DNA from: Phialocephala subalpina
Taxonomy: Eukaryota; Ascomycota; Leotiomycetes; Helotiales; Mollisiaceae
Direction of reading: 5' to 3'
Assembly: GCA_900073065.1 (NCBI GenBank)
Contig: FJOG01000031.1
Span: 109,404-173,403 of the forward strand
Length of the DNA stretch: 64,000 bases
Below are positions 1 through 11,963 of this stretch, piece by piece. A program made the translations under genes and the position numbers. Numbering within the stretch: position 1 is the stretch's first letter; the number at the start of each line of letters is the position of its first letter. The notes below the pieces were generated by a model, which was not told the origin of the DNA, did no database searches, and was given only the letters and a program-made list of their open reading frames with translations.

Positions 1-384
1 GGACAGTTTCTGTGTATGCAGCCGGGAACCGCGATATTTGTGTCTTTATCAAATGCAAGTCCACCAGAGCTTCTAGATTGGGAGATTATCATTTCAAGAG
101 AACTGCCGATTGGGTTGTGAGACGATGAGAGGTTGAACTTAGACGCCACTTATAGTTTACAGTAAGGCCTGTGTTCCCACCTACATCTTAACTCTCGCTG
201 TCTTATATGCGCGACATGTCAGAAAATAGTCGACTATCCCGTCCATTCCTGGGATGATCCTCGATTGCATGGTCCCTCTACGCGCTGAGGCGTAAGCAGC
301 CTACACCAGAGAAGCAAAGATCAACGGATCAAGAACGTGATAAGGAGCTTCAGCCGACCCCCTCTTCAACCTGCACGAACAAGC
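1..384. other. Intergenic, left edge
   Basis: No coding region is supported here. The right part is the presumed 5' flank of the gene starting at 385. No RNA gene or repeat is visible. Confidence 0.6.
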
Positions 385-1108
385 ATGTCTCTCACAATTA
401 TCGTTGGTGTTTCCGCACTTTTCGGCATTTCAGAGGCCATCAAGCAGACGCAGTCCAAAGCTCGTCGAGACGAACATCGTAGCAGGAAATGCCACCTCTT
501 GGTCCATTGCTCAAAATCGTCCCAGTATAGTCCCATTCTTGAGGGGAAGAGAGTGGTTTTGTCGGGTGATAAGGTATGAAGTCCACTACCATCCAAACGA
601 AACATCTAACAGGCCATTACAGCTATATATTGACACGGGAACGGAACTCGAGATTCCTTTCGGTCATCCGTTCACAGGTTACTTCCACCCATATCCTGAA
701 ACGAAATACTCTGGTCTTATCTCATCAATCGCGGAAGACCCTCCTATCATGAACTGGATATACGTCGATAGAGACACATTTGAAGTCAAGTTTGGCACGC
801 GACCCTGGGCAGAGCACAATCATAATGGTCCATTCGATTGCACGAGGCAAGATCGGAGACTTACCTTTGGTGGTTGGGAGGGTTGGTTAGCTGTGAAGGA
901 GGGCGATTTTTGGGCATTGTACTTCGACAGAGATAATGATAGACTGGTGTCAAAAGTTGAAGCTGGAACACCCGTGCTGGACATTGAGCTTTGGCGGAGG
1001 GAGGTTCGAGGAATACCAGTGAAGGTGAAGGAGACTGTCTCTGAAGAAGCTGTCAATAGGAAAGAAACCGCGACAGAAGAAGATCTGAAGGCTCCGGATG
1101 TTGATTAA
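385..1108 (+). CDS. Conserved fungal hypothetical protein, 224 aa, one intron
   Basis: Exons 385-573 and 623-1108 are joined across a 49-nt intron (gtatga...attacag), keeping frame and giving 224 residues. Unspliced, the first ORF stops within six bases of the donor. The start (MSLTIIVG) leads into a short hydrophobic stretch and then a basic, Arg/Lys-rich segment containing EEHR-like residues (RRDEHRSRK). The middle carries aromatic motifs (GYFHPYPETKYSGL, NWIYVDRDTFEVKFG, GPFDCTRQDRRLT, GWEGWLAV) and a block ending ALYFDRDNDRL. I recognise this arrangement as a widespread uncharacterised Pezizomycotina family; no enzymatic motif is visible. The acidic/basic C-terminal tail (about residues 195-224) looks disordered. 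Function unknown. The next gene is on the opposite strand and ends 281 bp downstream. Confidence 0.8.
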
Positions 1109-1389
1109 TTGCAACGAGACATCTGTCAACATAACGAAATGTTTTAATCATCTTCAATATGGCGTGAGCATGATGTTCGTGGCAGGCAATCCCCGGCAAG
1201 AAAAAAGGGGGCGGGGTAATTTAGGCGAGGCGTACCTGCCATAACGCCAACACCTATCACTCGCCCCCTTTCACTTGAATGTTATAAGCGATCGATGGCA
1301 CCATAATTTGGACCTCGCAGTGAATGTTTCTGGAACATTGTCAAATTACCACAGATCCGATACCCAAGCATTCGTCGAGACTTGCAAGT

Positions 1390-3596
1390 TCAAATGACCT
1401 TCCTTCCCTTCTCGCACACTACAACACCTTGCCCTTCAACCGCAAGCGCGATCTCGCCGAATTCCTCGTTAGGACGAATATCACCAACCCTGACTCTAAC
1501 ATTCTCCATCAATCTTGTCCTTTCAAGTCCATCCATGCCACTTCCGTACCGTAATTCTACCTCAGCAACTGAAGATTTCTGCTTTTCAATTGCCATAGAC
1601 GAGACGTAACCAAGCATGTCAGGCATGTTGATATTGTATCGAATCCAAACGCTCAATACAGAGCAAACAAGAAGGAGGATTGACGTAAAAGCCACAATGC
1701 CAAACCATCCCCAATTGCATTTCATGATAGTAAATGGCTTGAGTGTCATAGGATCGGCTGATGTGGAGTTGATGAATGCGTCTTGAACTCTCCAACACGT
1801 ATTGAAGTTCGAGCACCTGTTTGATTCCATCCACAAAGTATTGAATAGTGCAGTAAATCGACTGGAAAACGTAACATTGTCGAGTTGGGACAAATCTGCA
1901 AGCCATATCTCCGGATCAACTGAGCCCATGACTAGGTACTTCTCGGTCATAGAGGAGCAGTTTGCTGAACCCTTGTCGACCTTCTGCCAAAGTTCATAGA
2001 TTGATTGGGCTACAGTTTCATTAGATAGAGGAGTCCAGAGAGATCTAGTTGGTGGACCAGCGTCCTCAAAGCCACAAGTGTAGTCGTCGTCGTAGATCGA
2101 GCTGCTCAGGTTACAAGATGCTGTCACATTTCGGGTCTCTTGTCCAACGGAACATTCCCAAGTCGTGAGTTGCCTATTCGCAAAAGAACCAAACACTATG
2201 TTTTGTTTTCTCGGGGGACCGCTGGAAAATTCTGAGCTTGTATCGAGAAAGAAACCGGAACCAGATCTAGCTATTCTTGCGATGTCGGTGGTGTTCGAAA
2301 AGACCGAGGTTGCGGCGGAGCTTGAATTCCACGAGTCGTATATAATGTTTACCGACTTTAATGAGCATGCAAACTCATAAGAGGAGACCGGAAAGGAAAC
2401 ATTCCCTCTATTTATCGAAAAACTCCGATCCTGCTCATCACCGAGTGTCCACAAAAGACCTCCATCTTGTGGTGGCGATAGTCTAAGTTCTGCGAAGGAT
2501 GAAAAGTTTACTTGAGCCGTTGCGGTCGCTCCTTTGGTCAAGTCTTGTAAGTCTGATCCGGCAGCGGGCAATATGGGGAACGGTCTGCCAGTCAAGAAGC
2601 GTTTATGTACTTGTTGACCATTTGCGCTCCCCACATCATTGACGTCATTCAGCCACTGTGCCATCAACATGAGTGCCCCAGAGCCATCGATATCATGCTT
2701 TTGATATACGGTTGGATCATACGTATATGCGCTTGTGTTCCAAGCGGCCCAAGGTGCTGACCAGTGTGCATCCGTGATGTTCTTGGTCTTAAGAACTCTC
2801 AAGGAAGCTTGACCAGCCAATGGGGACAGACACCAAAGGATGACGAGACAAGCACTGAGTAGAGTGTGCGATTGAACTAAGAGGACTGTCGACAAAGTGT
2901 TGAACAGCGATCTGCTCCCAAGGAGAAGCTCGAGGCTCTGGGTCATAGTCATCAGCTTGAAGCAAAGCAAAGATTACAAAGTAATTGAGCTTACTTGAAT
3001 TCTAGACCCATTCTCGGCTTTCCAACGAGCAAACAATCTCAAGAAATTTCCCACAATAGCCGCGAAAACGATTGGTAGCACCGTGGGGCCTAATTTGGCA
3101 GCCTCCAGCAGTCTCATATTCAACCTATTTTGCGATTCCGGTACATAAGCATAACCTCCTTCGGTGTTCAGCCTCAGATCATAATTCGTACCATTCATCG
3201 TGGTAACGTTGGTAAGCAAGATTGGGTGGCCGACGGAGTATCTTGTTGTTCGTCCATAGTAGGTACTGTGTACACCTGCTGCCAGTAATGCATAGCCTGA
3301 CAGAAAATTAGCTTGCATGAGGCCGTTCAAAGGAATCGTCAGGTGTTACACAACAGTAGCATTGCGATCAATGCTAGAAGGATATTGATGCAAATCTCCA
3401 CGAGTTTGACGCTTCTCTCTCCGACTACCATGGGCTCCGTGGTGAAGTTATTTCGACGATGAGTCACCTTCGAAGATTTTTCAAAACCTACTTGATCATC
3501 TGAGGTAATCATGGGATCGATTGTACCTTTCGAAATGGAAGAAGACTTGCGAACGCTCTCACCAGAATTCCGCCCGGGCTTAACTTTCTCCACCAT
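1390..3596 (-). CDS. Large glycosylated fungal membrane protein of unknown function, 704 aa
   Basis: Model: complement of 1390-2955, 2995-3296 and 3350-3596. Both introns have GT-AG ends and keep frame (total 2115 nt). The start is ATG 3596 in a good AAAATGG context. The protein has a cytoplasmic basic N-terminus, a membrane segment ending LIAMLLLCYALLAAG, a second hydrophobic region with KLGPTVLPIVFAAIVGNFLR, a third near CLVILWCLSPLAGQASLR, then a long Asn/Ser/Thr-rich ectodomain with many N-x-S/T sites, and a final membrane helix (FGIVAFTSILLLVCSVLSVW) before a cytoplasmic tail. This matches a large uncharacterised fungal family sometimes labelled formylmethionine deformylase-like, a name without visible support here: there is no deformylase HExxH motif. 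It resembles the DUF3176 protein at 15.2-17.5 kb only in general topology. Confidence 0.85.
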
Positions 3597-4685
3597 TTTC
3601 TTCTTGTCTTCTGTTGTGAATCAAGGGAGTTGAACTTGTTGACACCGATGATACTCCGCTCGCAGGCCCACCATCTATATGAGAACATGAACATGACCAC
3701 TTTTGGTCAAAGATTGCGGTTTTGGTATCCAGTCAATATATTGCCTGCATGCTGAGACCTCTAAACAGGTAAACGGACGTTATATGCCACCTTCTGGTTA
3801 TCAAAGTCTACTTTCTCAATAACAGGTACATGCGCTCAAGGTCCTCTAGTGCTGCTTACTCCGCTACCTTCTCAAGCCATGTTCTCACATTTACTGTAGG
3901 ACTTGCTGCACTATAAAGTGAAAGACATATTGTTACAACAGTTGATTGGTTATCTCGTTTGTATGACTTATCTTTTGGTTACACACAAACACCTCACCTG
4001 GTGAACTTCATATTTGCCTAAATTCGTAGATTAAAAGAAAAGCGTGCCTTCTAGATCAGGATACCTAAATTTTTGATTACATGCCGGAGAACTGCTGCAC
4101 AGCCTCTACACAAATTATTTTGTGCGACTACGCCACGCCTCTTTCAAATGACCGAAACAGTCACGCATTACTGGACGCCCGGAGTCGAAATCGATTCAGA
4201 TAGTAAAAAGTCAAAGATAAGAAACTGCTATGAACATGCGCAGGCACAGATTGAGTTCATAGAGTGCAGGAGGTGCTGTGCATTACACGAAAGATTCTCA
4301 CCTACAAGTCTGCAGATACCAGCAGACAGTGGGACAAATTGGAAAGTGAAGAGGCGTCACTCAACTATCCTCCAACATCTCACTACGCGAGCAAGGTAAG
4401 CTCCCCACAAGTGACTTTCTAGAACTCAGCTGCCTTCCCAGACGTGGAATTAAGTCCCCGTATCGTGACCGGGGAGGAAAGGGGAGTCACTCGGAACAGA
4501 TCACGTGGTACCTGCGTCATCGGGCAAACCAACGCTTTCCATTGACTCCACCAGCAATTCATATGCTTTCACGGTATGCCATGCAACTTCAAACTGTGCA
4601 ATCGGTATCTACTCTTCTCAAATTCATATGCCGTATCTTCCCAAATCAACGCACTCCCAACTCCCGATCTCACCTCAAACCAGGA
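3597..4685. other. Intergenic, 1.1 kb
   Basis: Contains only short ORFs (for example 4073-4399 on the plus strand) without recognisable motifs or splice partners. It is the 5' flank of the membrane-protein gene on its left and the 3' flank of the PLP enzyme on its right. No repeats seen. Confidence 0.6.
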
Positions 4686-6228
4686 TCACTTCTCTGAGTT
4701 GGGAAGCGCTTGTTTGAGGTCTGCTATGATATCGTCCTATTGAAGAGTGAGTGACATTACTAAGATTTAATGAACGAGTCTTGCTTCTTACGATGCTCTC
4801 AAGTCCAACAGAAATCCATACTGTTGGATTCGCTTCCGATGAACCGCCAGACTGGGGTACAATGATCGTCCTTGAACCACCGATACTAGGGAAATATCAG
4901 TATTGCTTTTCGAAATCTGAAGGAGAGGAAGGAGAAATCTGACCTTTGGCCGAGAGAAACGAGTTTTAATTTGCCGGGGAGTCGTTGAAGAATGTCCGGA
5001 GAGCCTGCAAGCGAGACGGAAAGTAATCCGCCATATCCACGTTTCAAGTATTTTGTGTTCAAACGGAAGGTTGCATGTTTCGAAAGACCTGGAATGGCAC
5101 TCAGCTTCACGTCAAAACAAGAATTACGTAGGTTACAACTGACCGGGATACCTCACTGCTACGACTCTCTCATTGTCTCGCAGCCACTCCGCAAGTTTCA
5201 ACGAATTACTCGAAATCCTCTCAAGCCTGACCGAAAGTGTCTCCAGTCCTGCAATCAACTGAAACGCCTCGAATGGGTTCAAACACGGCCCTGTATCTCT
5301 CATAATCGCAGCTCTTGCGTACGAGATGAAAGATAACTTTCCGAATTTCTCCCAGATCTTGAGGCCATGAAAGCCGGGTGACGGTTCGAAGAATTGAGGA
5401 AATCGTTCTGGGCTTTGGCTCCAGTCAAATTTGCCGCTGTCGATGATTATGCCTGCGGAATTGGAGCCGGAGATGCTGATCCATGGCGAGGCGTCTTGGA
5501 TGACGATGTCTGCTCCGTGATCGATTGGACGGATGAGAAAGCCTCCTGCGCCGGCAGTGTTATCTACGATGAAGGGTATGCCCTTGGAATGAGCTGCTTC
5601 TGCGAGAGCTTCAATGTCAGATACAAATAGCTCATCACCCGATATGCTCTCTGCGAGCACAAACTTCGTGTCTTTGTCGACTGCTTCTCCCACTTTCTCG
5701 ATACTTCCATTCTCGACGAAGCGTGCATTGATTCCTAGAGGTGGTAGTCGGTGCTTTAGGATATGAGCTGTGCTTTCGGAGACGGACGATGCAACAACGA
5801 TATTGCTTCCACGTTGCGCTAAAGCTGTGATGGTTGTGAAGAGAGCTGCTGAGCCTGACGAAGTAGCAAGCGCAGCTTCACCACCTTCCAGTGCGGCCAT
5901 TCTCGCCTCGAAGACGGAGACGGTTGGGTTGGCTATGCGACTGTAGCAGAATGCTTCAGCTGTCATGTTGAAAATTGCTGCTCCATGAGCACTGTTTTCG
6001 AAAACGAATGACTGTATTTATGGTTAGAAATTGTCATAGTATTTGGAAGATTGAGATTGACTTGCAGTAGAGGCATATATTGGTGCATCTTTTACTACAT
6101 TTTCTTTTCGACTGAGTCTGGACAGGTTAGCATCTGCCGTTCCACTGGAACCGTTGAAAGTACCCAGCATGCACACCAAGACTTTCAAATTTGTACACTG
6201 GCTTCTCTGAGTCCGTGGTTTCCGCCAT
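4686..6228 (-). CDS. Cys/Met-metabolism-type PLP enzyme, catalytic lysine replaced
   Basis: Six exons: complement of 4686-4736, 4792-4885, 4944-5088, 5144-6011, 6066-6117 and 6164-6228, giving 424 aa, near the usual length of O-acetylhomoserine sulfhydrylases and cystathionine gamma-synthases. An alternative acceptor would end exon 2 at 6111. The intron at 6012-6065 needs a GC donor (gcaagt). Family landmarks in order: SLGVHAG, IYASTSFVFENSAHGA, YSRIANPT, TSSGSAA, VDNT (the aspartate that contacts the PLP ring nitrogen), VDSGKFDW-like IIDSGKFDW, and a C-terminal SVGLESIDDIIADL. At the PLP-lysine position (normally S-A-T-K-W) the sequence reads D-A-S-P-W, so residue 215 is proline. It probably cannot form the internal aldimine and may be a pseudoenzyme or have a changed role. 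All introns and the frame are intact, arguing against simple decay. Confidence 0.88.
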
Positions 6229-7007
6229 GATTTGAAGTTCGTGCAGTGTTGAAGTTGAGCCTCAACTATTTGGATGCGCTATCGCTCTTCCAGATTCGCT
6301 CTTTCGACCGGGTTATCGGTACGTACGATCTTGCTTTAAACCAATGGATGATGCGAGACGTGATTTATCAACTATCCAATCTTAGAAAGTGCTCGCGTGA
6401 CAGGTTCTTCAGTGTTCATATCATACGGTTGAAGATCAATATCCGACAGTCTGGGAGCGGTGACAACGTTGACAGGTGAAGGCTGATCAGCAAGGATAGA
6501 ATCTTATTCGGGTTTTTACCGGCACGTGGAATTTATCCCAGCTCCCCGGTATCTACGGTCCTGGTCTTTCGGACTTCGTATCTTGAAGATCGTTGAGGTG
6601 TGGTTGTCGGTCAGCGTGGACGTTGAGCTCAAAGGTGGGGGTTGGTCACAATGAGGCGTTGCAGGGAATGGCGCACGCCATCCGAGGGTGGCTTTTCAGG
6701 CGCCAAGGGCGCCCCTCACCAATAACACTTCAAGATATCTCCGCCATGAACAGAGCTTTGAGTATACAAACTTTTCCACTTCGTGAAGGTGGACGGCAAG
6801 TATCCCATTTTGCATCCATGCTCCGCGATGATGGAATTGTTAGCTTCGATTACTTGAGTGGCTAGAACGCACGAGGATGGTTTGCCGCTGGGGTTACGAG
6901 ATGTAGCACTGAGGATCGCCGAGGTGCATCGCACTTGCAGAAGATAAGACTTACGGGCATATCTTTTATCTTTCTCGTGTTCCCATCTTTGAAAGTCTTT
7001 GTTTTGT
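6229..7007. other. Intergenic between PLP enzyme and MFS permease
   Basis: Divergent promoter region of two genes. Short ORFs on both strands show no family motif. The part next to the MFS gene is lost in the adjacent assembly gap. Confidence 0.5.
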
Positions 7008-7458
7008 NNNNNNNNNNNNNNNNNNNNNNNNNNNNNNNNNNNNNNNNNNNNNNNNNNNNNNNNNNNNNNNNNNNNNNNNNNNNNNNNNNNNNNNNNNNNN
7101 NNNNNNNNNNNNNNNNNNNNNNNNNNNNNNNNNNNNNNNNNNNNNNNNNNNNNNNNNNNNNNNNNNNNNNNNNNNNNNNNNNNNNNNNNNNNNNNNNNNN
7201 NNNNNNNNNNNNNNNNNNNNNNNNNNNNNNNNNNNNNNNNNNNNNNNNNNNNNNNNNNNNNNNNNNNNNNNNNNNNNNNNNNNNNNNNNNNNNNNNNNNN
7301 NNNNNNNNNNNNNNNNNNNNNNNNNNNNNNNNNNNNNNNNNNNNNNNNNNNNNNNNNNNNNNNNNNNNNNNNNNNNNNNNNNNNNNNNNNNNNNNNNNNN
7401 NNNNNNNNNNNNNNNNNNNNNNNNNNNNNNNNNNNNNNNNNNNNNNNNNNNNNNNNNN
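7008..7458. other. Assembly gap (run of N)
   Basis: About 451 unknown bases. Apparent long ORFs crossing it are artefacts of translating N. It may hide the 5' end or promoter of the MFS gene. Confidence 0.98.
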
Positions 7459-7476
7459 TGTTTGCCTCGATTTTGC

Positions 7477-9016
7477 ATGCCAATCGAAGTCATGGCGCCG
7501 TCAACTCTACTCCGGCTCAGATCGTGGTTATGGGGAAACGACCCCAAAGACGCCGCACTCCTCATAAAACTCGACTTCACAATTCTGCCCTACTTCTCCA
7601 TAATATGGTTCCTCTTCGGTTTATCACGCTCCTCCTACTCCTCTGCCTACATTTCCGGCATGAAAGAAGCTCTCGATTTCAAAGGCAAAGATTTCAACTA
7701 CCTGTCCACCACCTACCTCGTCGTGTATGCAGTCTGCCAAATGCCAGGAACTTCGCTCTTGACGATAGCTCCACCGAAATATGTCTTCGTAACAGCAAAT
7801 GTCATGTGGAGTGTCTTAACGTTGATTACGTTCAAGATGAATCATGTTTGGCAGATTATTTTACTGAATGCTTTTGAGGGTGGTTTCTCTGCCATCGCAT
7901 ATGTTGGAGCGCATTTCATATATGGGAGTTGGTATAAAAAGTCTGAGTTGGGAACAAGAGCTGCAGTTTTTGTGTGCTTTGGTCACTTGGGCAGTATGGC
8001 GGGCGGTTGGATACAAGCTGGGTTGTTGGAGAGTTTGGCCGGGAAGAATGGGCTGCCGGCTTGGAGATGGATCTTCATTATTGTGTCGGTCATCACAATT
8101 CCAACTGCTATTTTTGGTAAGAGTTCATGCTTTCATAAATCTGCTCATCTCTAACTTCGACAGGCTGGGTCTTCATTCCTGGGCTTCCACAACACCGTAA
8201 TGCTTGGTATCTTACTGCGGAGGAGAAAGAACACGCCGCCACCAGACTCGGAACTCCCAAAAAGACAACCTGGGACAGGACTGTCTTCAAGCGTGTCTTA
8301 CTCAGCTGGCAATTCTGGCTACTTCCAACCATCTTCATGCGTAAGTGTTAACTTATATCATATCATTTGAATTTGCTGACAATATCGTAGTCTACTCACT
8401 CGCGATTCAAATGGAACTAAACAACGTTTTTCCCCTCTGGATGGCATCCCGCGGTTACACCACTGTCCAAGAAAACAACTACCCGACAGGCGTCTACGCA
8501 GCCGCCATAGTCGGTACGATCTTCTACTCCGTGATCTCCGATAAGATCCAGTCTCGCTGGCAATGCTCCCTCGCTATCGGCTTCACCTTCGTGATCGGCT
8601 CCGCCATCCTAATCGCAAACCCCAAAGCAGACTCCGGTCACTTCTTCGCCTTCTATTTCCTCGGAACAACCTATGCTCCACAAGCGCTTTGGTACTCATG
8701 GATGGCAGATGTCACAGCGCACGATTTCCAGTTGAGAGCTATCACGACGGGGTTTATGAACTCGTTCGATTTTGCGTTCGTTACTTGGTGGCCGTTGATC
8801 TTTTATCCGGTGACGGATGCGCCGAATTATAGGAAGGGGTATATTGCTAGTATTATTACGGGAAGTTTAATTTTGCCGTTGGTGTTGGTAATTGCGTATC
8901 TGGAGAGGAGGGGGATTGCAAATGGGACGCTGGGGAGGAAGTTTGAGGAGGAAGAGGATGAGGCGAGGGAAAGTGATTCTGGGGTTGTGGAGCAGCATTT
9001 GCCTGAGAAGATATGA
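7477..9016 (+). CDS. MFS permease, anion:cation symporter type (Liz1/Fen2/Vht1-like)
   Basis: Exons 7477-8116, 8164-8340 and 8391-9016 give 480 aa; both introns are GT-AG and in frame. The true start could be ATG 7477 or 7492, or lie in the gap just upstream. Family landmarks: the N-terminal KLDFTILPYFSIIWFLFGL, then YISGMKEALDF, YLVVYAVCQMPGTSLL, PPKYVF, a WYLTAEE-type block in the central loop and multiple hydrophobic helices across both halves, with an acidic cytoplasmic tail. This pattern is that of fungal pantothenate/biotin/allantoate-type transporters (H+ symport of small carboxylates); the substrate cannot be read from sequence. It is divergent to the PLP enzyme and 510 bp upstream of the hydrolase-oxygenase gene, so a small catabolic or salvage group is possible but unproven. 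Confidence 0.9.
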
Positions 9017-9526
9017 TTCAATGTGTGACGAAGGTCAGGGAAACCCTCGGGAGTTTACGTACCCAGATGGAACAATGAACTGCAGGGGCGAAGATATAGA
9101 TATTGAGTAACCTAGGTGTCAATAATGCCGCAGAGATTTAGCGAGCTAGAGGATGGAGTGCTTTGTTTCAGGGCTTGCAAGCCTGAATGTTTGGCGATTA
9201 CAGCACTGAAACTTGTATTCTATTCCCTAGAATTTAGGGACGAAAACCTGAAGTGGAAGCATAGATGAAAGATACCTTAATCCTCCTTCTTTTCCCTAGC
9301 GCAAAACAATTCTACTAGTTCATAAGTATAAGTGCTCAATGAAAATTAACAATGAATATATCCACTTCAAATTTGGCCGTGAAGAGTTTCGAACTGTCAG
9401 CTTCACGTGCACTTAACCCCACAAGGAAGGCGCCATCGACGCCACTATTGACAACACATCTCGGCCTCACCAGCCCATCCATCCACTTACCAAAGTTCCT
9501 CCACCTGTTCACGCAAGCTTACCACA
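9017..9526. other. Intergenic, 0.5 kb
   Basis: Terminator side of the MFS gene and promoter side of the next gene. No coding or repeat signal. Confidence 0.6.
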
Positions 9527-11799
9527 ATGTCAGATACTCAGAAAACGATCATCGAGCTCGAGGAGAAAGGAGTGAAAGCCAACGGCATCTTCAAGGAGGG
9601 CAAGCATGAACTGCGGGGTAGCAAGCCACTCATCGTGCTCATCCACGGTGGCGGAACAAATGCAACGTACTTCGACAACAGCTTCCACTCGTGAGTAAGA
9701 GCCTCAACTTCCCATGCTTCTGATACTGAGAATGAACTCAGGATACCGGCAGTATACAATGCTCAAGGCTTCGATGTTTTGAACATCAATCGTGCAGCTT
9801 ATGGAGGGAATCCGATCCCGGACACCAAGACACCGATTCTAGATTCCATCCCTCTATACGCCAACTTGATCAAGAAGACCTACAAGGAGCACTCAAATGG
9901 CCAAAATGGAATCATTCTCATCGGACACTCTCTCGGTGCAGCCATATCGCTCTCCCTCGCAGCATTCCATGGAAATGATTTACCCCTCCTCGGAATCAGC
10001 GCTCTTGGAATTATTCCTACGAAAGACCATCCAACCGGTCTCATTCAGATGCTGAAAGCTGATCCTGAGAATCCAAGATTCGTGGTTGAGCCTACACCTG
10101 AGAGTACGGAAGTCTTCATGGGTCCGCCTGAAGTGATTGATCAGGCGGTTATTACGCATCCATCAATGCTCACTATTTTTGAGCCTGGTACGTGAGAACA
10201 AGACACTTCTTGGCGTATGCTGACAATTTTTTTAGGTCCGAAGTCGGAATTGCTTGAATGGTTTGACGAGACTTGGTACCACCGATTCGTGAACGAAGTT
10301 GCACCAGGCATTCGTGTAAGTACCCCGCACACCTCTGCAGAGAGTCAAGACTGACATTCTCAGGTTCCCTTGCAATACCTTGCAGCAGAATTCGAGCTTG
10401 GATGGAGAAGCATTGAAGCAGGTCAACCTATCTTCGACCACGCTGCAGGCTTGTTCGTCAATGCTCCGAGAAAAGAGGCAAGGATTCTGCCAGGAGGTGG
10501 CCATGACTTCGAATTCAGCAAGAATGCTTGGATACTGCAAGCTGCTAGGGATTCATTCGTAGATAGCTTGGTATGATGTATTCAATGAGATTAGGACAAT
10601 ACATGTTGATCTCTACTAGGTCCCTTCAACACCAACCAGTGTGGATCCTGCGGCATTTTCCAAAATTCCTCTCCTCGACTTCGCTTTATCAAGGGATCCA
10701 GCTACCAAGCCTCGGTTCTTGGACGACCTACGGAAAGCGATTGTCAACGTTGGCTTCTTCTACGTGAAGAACACAACGGTATCACCTACTACGCAAGACA
10801 ATCTAATCAAGAAAGGCATCGAACTTCTCGAGTTACCGTTAGAAGAGAAACTAAAGATCGAGATGGCGAACAGCAAACACTTCCTTGGCTACGCGAGACT
10901 TGGAAATGAGATCACTGCTCTGAAGCCAGATTACAGAGAACAGTTTGACGTGAGTCTAAGCTCTCCCGCCAGTACAGATTACAGGGCTGACCTTCTGCTA
11001 GTTCGCCACCGAATGTCCAGCTCCTAGCCCCGACGAGCCAGTATGGAAGAACTTGAGGGGTCCGAACCAATGGCCTGATGAGACTGTCATCCCAGGCTTC
11101 CGACCCACAGTAGAATCCTACATGTCCGAAATCGACACATTTTCCAAGCTTCTCAGCACCTTGGTTGCCGAAGCTCTTGACCTCCCTGCTGACGCCTTCG
11201 ACCAGTTCTTCGAAACCCCTGCACACAACAAACTAAAATTGGTCAAGTATCCCGCTCCCCCATCTAATGCTGAATCCCAAGGTGTGGGTTCTCATAAAGA
11301 CGGTTCTTTCCTCACTTTCCTTCTTCAGGCAACGGAACATACAGGATTGGAGATCCAGAACAAGAATGGAGACTGGATTCAGGCCAAGCCTATTCCTGGA
11401 ACACTGGTGATCAACATCGGGCGCTCCCTTCAAGCTTTGACGGGTGGAGTTTGCACCGCAACCACCCATCGCGTCAACTTATCACCTGAAAATTTTATCG
11501 ACAAGGACGGCAAGCCTCTAGGACCAAGATACTCCTTCCCGATATTCCAAGGAGTGAAGACAGATCTAGATAAAGATGCCATCAACCTCAAAATTCCGCA
11601 ACACATCAAGGATTTGGTGAAAGACGAGAAGGTTAGAAGTGAGGCTGAATCTACTTTCGATAAGATGTTTGGAGACAGTACGAGGGAAGCGATCTTCATT
11701 TCGAGAGTGACGAGTCATCAGGATGTAGGCGCGAGGTGGTATCCTGATGTACTTGAGAAGGCGTTGAAGGCGCAGAGGGAGTTTGCAGCGAAAGCATAG
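9527..11799 (+). CDS. Alpha/beta-hydrolase fused to 2OG-Fe(II) oxygenase (predicted fusion)
   Basis: Exons 9527-9690, 9742-10187, 10236-10315, 10364-10570, 10620-10949 and 11002-11799 give 674 aa. Residues 1-299 form an alpha/beta-hydrolase: oxyanion-type LIHGGGTN near residue 40, nucleophile GHSLG (Ser118) and a likely catalytic His277 in PGGGHDFEF. Residues 300-674 form an isopenicillin-N-synthase-like oxygenase: N-terminal DIOX_N motif (IPLLDFALSRDP), iron ligands His507, Asp509 (GSHKDGS) and His565 (THRVN), and the 2OG-binding Arg585 (PRYSFP). The two halves are linked by an intron 10571-10619 (gtatga...ctactag), phase 0 on both sides. The oxygenase half has no ATG of its own: an in-frame TAG lies directly before residue 300, and the first internal ATG would delete the DIOX_N region. 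If the intron is not removed, the hydrolase alone ends at 10576. Substrates unknown. Confidence 0.75.
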
Positions 11800-11963
11800 A
11801 AAGGCAGGAAGGTTGAACTTAGCGATGAACTCTTAGAATGAGAGCGAAGACTTGAAACAAAAACCCCATTTATTCGACACGCGTCCAAATTGTGACCGAA
11901 GTGGGATTTGGCAATGTCCCAAATCCATGGGGAAGTTTGTCACAGGAAACTCAGTCTCTCAAC

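Noticed and set aside
4073..4399. 108-aa plus-strand ORF
   Set aside because: Unusual composition, no family, no splice signals.
6716..7877. Long ORFs on both strands crossing the first run of N
   Set aside because: They are open only because unknown bases cannot give stops; no flanking motif supports them apart from the MFS gene at 7477.
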